This document shows positions 29,839 through 32,937 of a stretch of DNA of 32,937 nucleotides, one piece after another; position 1 is the stretch's first letter, and each line of letters starts with the position of its first letter. Both the position numbers and the translations under genes were made by a program. The stretch spans positions 5,154 to 38,090 of the forward strand of contig MHNO01000002.1 in NCBI GenBank assembly GCA_001819815.1, read 5' to 3'. This stretch comes from Candidatus Ryanbacteria bacterium RIFCSPHIGHO2_02_FULL_45_17b (GTDB lineage Bacteria; Patescibacteriota; Minisyncoccia; Ryanbacterales; 2-02-FULL-48-12). The notes below the pieces were generated by a model. That model was not told the DNA's origin and did no database searches. It saw only the letters and a list, made by a program, of their open reading frames with translations.

Positions 29839-30246
29839 ATGCACTACGTCTATATTTTAAAAAGCACTAAAGATGATAAGCTGTATATTGGTTCTACAGA
29901 ATCTTTGGAAAGAAGATTAAAAGAACATACTGCGGGAAAAGTCCGCTCGACAGCATATAGACGACCACTTACACTTGTGTACACAGAAAAATTTGGAACA
30001 AAAAAAGAAGCATTACAACGAGAGAAATATTTTAAAGGAGGAGGTAAGGCACACAAGTTACTTGAAGAATTAATCAACAATAAGGGGGCATATTTCAACG
30101 GTAGAATTCTGGTCTCCAAAACCAGCGATCAAGGTTCAAGTCCTTGTGCCCCCGCTGAAGATCTCCAACCCCGCAGTTGCGGGGCGAATCCTAGTGCGCC
30201 CGCTCATAATACTTTTTATAATGGATTGGCAGTTTTGGGATCATAA
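29839..30246 (+). CDS. GIY-YIG nuclease-domain protein with tRNA-encoded tail
   Basis: Residues 1-78 form a compact single-domain GIY-YIG protein of the UPF0213 (YhbQ) type: Y3-V-Y5-I-L, then K14-L-Y-I-G18, R25/R26 in LERRLKEH, and E62 in LQREKYFKGG, the expected catalytic tyrosines, arginine and glutamate. Such proteins normally end near residue 80-95. Here the frame continues to 135 residues: codons 82-105 read the tRNA-Trp gene on the same strand, and the rest reads the second direct repeat. So the tail is probably not selected, and the stop may have been lost. The ATG directly abuts the repeat copy at 29805-29838. Possible role: a homing-like or mobile nuclease at tRNA genes; inference. 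Confidence 0.75.
   Translation: MHYVYILKSTKDDKLYIGSTESLERRLKEHTAGKVRSTAYRRPLTLVYTEKFGTKKEALQREKYFKGGGKAHKLLEELINNKGAYFNGRILVSKTSDQGSSPCAPAEDLQPRSCGANPSAPAHNTFYNGLAVLGS
30084..30154 (+). tRNA. tRNA-Trp (anticodon CCA)
   Basis: GGGGGCA pairs with TGCCCCC, anticodon stem CTGGT/ACCAG around CTCCAAA (CCA), T-stem CAAGG/CCTTG around TTCAAGT. Discriminator G; CCA not encoded. The D-stem has one mismatch at its base. The gene lies entirely inside the GIY-YIG reading frame. Confidence 0.93.
30162..30195 (+). repeat. Direct repeat flanking the GIY-YIG/tRNA-Trp unit, copy 2
   Basis: Same 34-base segment as 29805-29838 with two C-to-T changes. It is followed by GCGCCCGCT, which resembles the 3' end of the tRNA-Trp (GCCCCCGCT), so this copy may be the matching tRNA 3'-half remnant. 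Confidence 0.82.
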
Positions 30247-30367
30247 TTTTTGGCAAACTTTTATCCATGTATTCATATTCAAAATAGCGAAACTCGCTTA
30301 GTCTATCTTGATTGTTACAGGGTGGTATATAAAAACGTTACCTCGAAAGCCAACTGATAACTGCTGA

Positions 30368-30396
30368 TTGGAACATGTATTTTTTCTTGCTACAAT
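30368..30396 (+). promoter_or_regulatory. Promoter of the PCMT-MltG fusion gene
   Basis: TTGGAA (30368-30373), a 17-base spacer ending in TGC, and TACAAT (30391-30396). The ATG is seven bases after the hexamer, so the mRNA is expected to be leaderless. The 157-base gap before the gene holds nothing else I can support. Confidence 0.72.
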
Positions 30397-30403
30397 ATAG
30401 TGT

Positions 30404-32161
30404 ATGAGTCTTGTTGATGATCTCATTGCAAAAGGTGTCTTAAAAACTCCGCGCATTATTCAGGCTTTTCGCGATACGAATCGCGCGGATTTTTTGCCGA
30501 AAGACGAGCGTCCGCTGGCAGAAATTGATGAAGCGTTTCCCATTGGTGAAGGTCAAACTATTTCTCAACCCTATACCGTCGCGTTCATGCTAGAACTGCT
30601 TAGCCCAAAACCTGGTCAGCATATTCTTGATGTGGGATTTGGATCAGGATGGCAATCGGCACTTCTCGCGCATATCGTGAGCAACAATAAAAAAACCTCC
30701 GGCCGTGTGTTTGCTATTGAGCGCCTGCAAAAACTTTGCGATTTTGGCAAAGCAAACATCGCGAAATATAGTTATATAACATCAGGTATAGTGGAAACGT
30801 ATTGCCACGATGCGGTGGTTGAGCTGGATGATGTGGCAAAAGCATCCGGCGGGTTTGATAGCATTATTGCGGCTGCGGCGGCACCCACCAAACAGGGTAG
30901 TATAGAATCATCTATTCCGCGCGCGTGGAAGAAGCATCTCAAAATTGGTGGCAATATAGTAATGCCTGTGGGCGGATCGCTTTGGGTATTCACTAAGAAA
31001 AATCCACATGAGTTAGATGGAAAAGAATACCCGGGGTTTGCGTTCGTTCCGCTTGTGTCATCACAAAAAAAGAAAAATAAACAGAAAAAAACGCTTTTTT
31101 GGAAACAGATTCACAAAAATCTGTTCTCTTTTATATACACTGGAGTTCTGCTTCTGATATGTTTTGCGGGAACTGTGTTATTTTTTTCTTCACCGCCACT
31201 AAATAATTCATTCCCGAAAGAAATCACAATCCCCGGATCGGGTTCCGCGCGCGCATCTGCGGAACTTTTGGAGCAAACAGGAATTGTGCGGTCTCGCCAT
31301 GCGGTGCTTTTTTCTCTCCTTATCTCAGGAGATGTCGGGCATATTCAAGCGGGAACCTATTTTTTTGATAAGCCACGCTGGGTATTTTCAATCGCAAAAA
31401 GCATTACTAACCCGCTAACCAGAAAAATCTTGACCATGCGCATACCGGAAGGATCAACCTTACGCGGCATCGCTTCCGAATATGAAAGCCGTAATCTGTT
31501 TACAAGCGAAGAATTATGGGCATTTACCGGCATTCCTGCCCAAGACTATCGCGATGGGAATGCCATTTTGCCTGATTTTGGCGAACTCAAAAAACAGTTT
31601 TCATTTCTTCAAGAACTACCTTCGCATGCCACCTTAGAAGGATTTCTTCTACCTGACACCTACGAGTTGTTTGATGACGTAAAGCCGACAGAAGTAGTAC
31701 ACAAAATGTTGCAAAATTTTGAAACACGAATGCAAAAAGAAGGATTGTTTGAAGAAATAAAAAAACAAGGATTGTCGCTCTACGAAGTGGTAACACTTGC
31801 TTCGCTGTTGGAACGAGAAGCGATACATTATGAAGACAAACGCATCATCGCGGGTATTATTGAAAACCGCCTTAAACGCGATATGCCTCTTCAACTTGAT
31901 GCCTCGCTTATGTATGTAACGGGGCGGGGAAGTCTACTTCTCACGAAAGAAGACTTGGATTCTGATTCACCCTACAACACATACGAGCACAAAGGTCTGC
32001 CGTTAGGGCCCATCGCAAACCCGGGTATAGATTCCATTAAAGCGGTGCTAAACCCACAAAAAACAAATTATCTTTATTATCTCTCCGATCGTCACTACAC
32101 AATCCATTACAGCACTACCTTTGAGCAACATAAAGAAAAGAAGCAAATTTATTTGCAGTAG
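30404..32161 (+). CDS. Fusion: protein-isoaspartate methyltransferase domain + MltG lytic transglycosylase
   Basis: A 585-residue two-part protein. Residues 1-220 are a PCMT-type methyltransferase: IGEGQTISQPYTVAFMLELL, the SAM motif ILDVGFGSGWQSALLA, VFAIERLQKL, and GFDSIIAAAAAP, then GGNIVMPVGG. Then comes a basic linker (SQKKKNKQKK), one membrane helix (about 240-262, FSFIYTGVLLLICFAG), and a YceG/MltG domain to the end, with the predicted catalytic glutamate E470 in ASLLEREA, RLKRDMPLQLDASL, and YNTYEHKGLPLGPIANPG. MltG cuts nascent glycan strands outside the membrane and sets strand length; PCMT repairs isoaspartyl residues in the cytoplasm. The topology (N-terminus in, MltG out) puts each domain where it works. 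No frame break is seen at the junction. Because MltG normally starts near the membrane helix, this is a true extra N-terminal domain. Confidence 0.9.
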   Translation: MSLVDDLIAKGVLKTPRIIQAFRDTNRADFLPKDERPLAEIDEAFPIGEGQTISQPYTVAFMLELLSPKPGQHILDVGFGSGWQSALLAHIVSNNKKTSGRVFAIERLQKLCDFGKANIAKYSYITSGIVETYCHDAVVELDDVAKASGGFDSIIAAAAAPTKQGSIESSIPRAWKKHLKIGGNIVMPVGGSLWVFTKKNPHELDGKEYPGFAFVPLVSSQKKKNKQKKTLFWKQIHKNLFSFIYTGVLLLICFAGTVLFFSSPPLNNSFPKEITIPGSGSARASAELLEQTGIVRSRHAVLFSLLISGDVGHIQAGTYFFDKPRWVFSIAKSITNPLTRKILTMRIPEGSTLRGIASEYESRNLFTSEELWAFTGIPAQDYRDGNAILPDFGELKKQFSFLQELPSHATLEGFLLPDTYELFDDVKPTEVVHKMLQNFETRMQKEGLFEEIKKQGLSLYEVVTLASLLEREAIHYEDKRIIAGIIENRLKRDMPLQLDASLMYVTGRGSLLLTKEDLDSDSPYNTYEHKGLPLGPIANPGIDSIKAVLNPQKTNYLYYLSDRHYTIHYSTTFEQHKEKKQIYLQ

Positions 32162-32336
32162 GTTTGCGACCTGGGTTTACCGGAATGATTATTTTCCGCA
32201 CAACATCTGAATGTTGCGGTCTGAATCTAAAAAAACGTATTTGTACCACGCCCCATATACTAGACACGGAGTCTGAAGTACACTGACAAATAGTTATCAG
32301 CGTAATTTAGCAACCATGCTACGACTTAAACCAAAG

Positions 32337-32357
32337 ACCGCCCGAAAGGCGGTTTTT
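32337..32357 (+). terminator. Intrinsic terminator ACCGCC/GGCGGT
   Basis: ACCGCC (32337-32342), loop CGAAA, GGCGGT (32348-32353), then TTTTT. About 175 bases after the MltG stop; the segment between could be a 3' UTR. Confidence 0.85.
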
Positions 32358-32537
32358 GCCTGCCCGTCTGTAGCCTTGGCGAAGGCGAGTGTTACCCGAA
32401 TTCGCCATTTGTTTCCCTTGCCTGCCCCGTAGCCAGCTTTGCTGTGGTACTGGGGTGGCGAGCTTTGCGACACCGATACACCATTGATACCACTTCCAAT
32501 CCAATCCCACTGGTTTGACCGAATTTAAGAGCCTTAT

Positions 32538-32683
32538 GCCGATTTTGCATACTTTGTAAACTACACTATGCAAAAAAGAGATTTTTAGCATAGTGTAGTG
32601 CACAAAAAGTCCCGTTTTTGTGCACTACAGTGATACAACTGGACAAAATCGGCTTTTCGCCAATAGTACAAAATTGTACTATT
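32538..32683. repeat. Nested set of perfect inverted repeats
   Basis: GCCGATTTTG (32538-32547) pairs with CAAAATCGGC (32644-32653) and encloses two hairpins: CTACACTATGC/GCATAGTGTAG (32561-32571, 32588-32598) and a 14-bp one, GTAGTGCACAAAAA/TTTTTGTGCACTAC (32595-32608, 32615-32628). A fourth, AATAGTACAA/TTGTACTATT (32662-32671, 32674-32683), follows. All arms are exact. Confidence 0.9.
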
Positions 32684-32707
32684 CCGGAAATACCAAGGAA
32701 GTAGTTG

Positions 32708-32737
32708 TTGACATATTGAGATGCTTTCGTATATAAT
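32708..32737 (+). promoter_or_regulatory. Consensus promoter of the Fic gene
   Basis: TTGACA (32708-32713), an 18-base spacer and TATAAT (32732-32737): both hexamers are perfect. Unlike the core genes here, the start codon is 41 bases downstream, so this mRNA has a real leader. Confidence 0.85.
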
Positions 32738-32740
32738 TGG

Positions 32741-32756
32741 ATATAGTTATCTATAT
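32741..32756. promoter_or_regulatory. Possible operator downstream of the Fic promoter
   Basis: ATATAG (32741-32746) and CTATAT (32751-32756) form a perfect inverted repeat around the likely transcription start, where a repressor could bind. Confidence 0.4.
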
Positions 32757-32778
32757 AGCATCAAAATATATCAGAAAT

Positions 32779-32937
32779 ATGAGCGAAAACAACTTCAACA
32801 AACGAATAAAACTAAGCCAGGAGATACTTGGCAAGATCGCTAAAATTGACGAGTTCAAGGGTCTTTGGCATGGCAGTTTGAGGCTAAGCCCTCAAATTTT
32901 AGGTCGGCTTAAGTCATCGGTGATCATTACATCTACC
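32779..32937 (+). CDS. Fic-family protein, 5' part only
   Basis: The ATG at 32779 opens a frame that runs off the window end (53 codons). The part seen, MSENNFNKRIKLSQEILGKI then IDEFKGLWHGSLRLSPQILG and RLKSSVIITST, matches the N-terminus of Fic proteins in which a helix with an inhibitory (S/T)xxxE(G/N) motif follows directly after the ITST-type stretch. The Fic motif itself (HPFxxGNGR) would lie beyond the window. Fic enzymes transfer AMP or similar groups onto proteins. Its own strong promoter and hairpin-rich upstream region set it apart from the housekeeping genes. Confidence 0.7.
   Translation, partial: MSENNFNKRIKLSQEILGKIAKIDEFKGLWHGSLRLSPQILGRLKSSVIITST

Larger units (their letters stand above)
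32162..32778. other. Hairpin-rich non-coding stretch before the Fic gene
   Basis: About 600 bases without a supported gene. It has a small hairpin (32196-32219), a clear terminator (32337-32357), an imperfect hairpin CCCCGTAGCCAGC/GCTGTGGTACTGGGG (32425-32455), the nested palindromes at 32538-32683, and the promoter of the next gene. An open frame on the minus strand at 32319-32603 reads the hairpins and is not a gene. Confidence 0.65.

Noticed and set aside
32319-32603. 94-codon minus-strand open frame
   Set aside because: It covers the terminator and nested palindromes; composition and content are those of repeats, not protein.

Overview
The window looks like part of a Candidate Phyla Radiation (Patescibacteria, Parcubacteria-type) genome. 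The grounds are minimal and often short versions of core proteins, very tight gene spacing with 4-16 base overlaps, many genes with no Shine-Dalgarno sequence but a -10 box 6-9 bases before the start codon, mostly CCA-less tRNA genes, and a characteristic set of families (DUF4446, DUF5666, short SpeA-like decarboxylase, small GIY-YIG protein). TGA is used as a normal stop, so this is the standard bacterial code and not the recoded Gracilibacteria/Absconditabacteria code. The lineage is inferred; no rRNA is present.

Layout. 1-2966: end of a PKD-domain protein followed by four overlapping minor pilins (FimT/PilV/PilW/PilX order) of a type IV pilus. 3019-6811: ligA-gatC-gatA operon, then tRNA-Asp. 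6924-7652 (minus): a tRNA with CAT anticodon and a cysteine-free family-4 uracil-DNA glycosylase. 7768-14422: an envelope glycan block with two tandem O-antigen-ligase/TPR paralogs, a short UDP-sugar dehydrogenase and an NAD-dependent sugar epimerase. 14423-14673: two back-to-back promoter-hairpin-terminator units that look like small RNAs. 14674-25913: housekeeping genes murB, a 23-residue lysine-rich peptide, a ribosome hibernation factor, a SpeA-like decarboxylase, secA, an MTH1-like NUDIX hydrolase, a glutamate-type dehydrogenase, a secreted DUF5666 protein, a DUF4446 protein, infB and rbfA.

25939-30246 is the accessory part, threaded between tRNA genes (Cys, Leu, Thr, Trp). It holds a minus-strand three-gene cassette (XRE regulator, Mrr restriction endonuclease, HD phosphohydrolase) bracketed by a perfect 34-bp inverted repeat, a run of long inverted repeats, rpmG with a coiled-coil partner, and a GIY-YIG endonuclease gene lodged between tRNA-Trp remnants whose reading frame runs through an intact tRNA-Trp. 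30404-32161 encodes an unusual fusion of a protein-isoaspartate methyltransferase domain to the MltG lytic transglycosylase. The right end (32162-32937) is a hairpin-rich non-coding stretch followed by a canonical promoter and the start of a Fic-family gene.

The genes fit a small cell with peptidoglycan (MurB, MltG), surface glycan and type IV pili, Sec export, amidotransferase-based Gln/Asn-tRNA formation and oxidised-nucleotide and uracil repair. The best candidates for something new are the Mrr-HD cassette in its inverted repeat, the GIY-YIG/tRNA-Trp unit, the PCMT-MltG fusion and the twin small-RNA units before murB.
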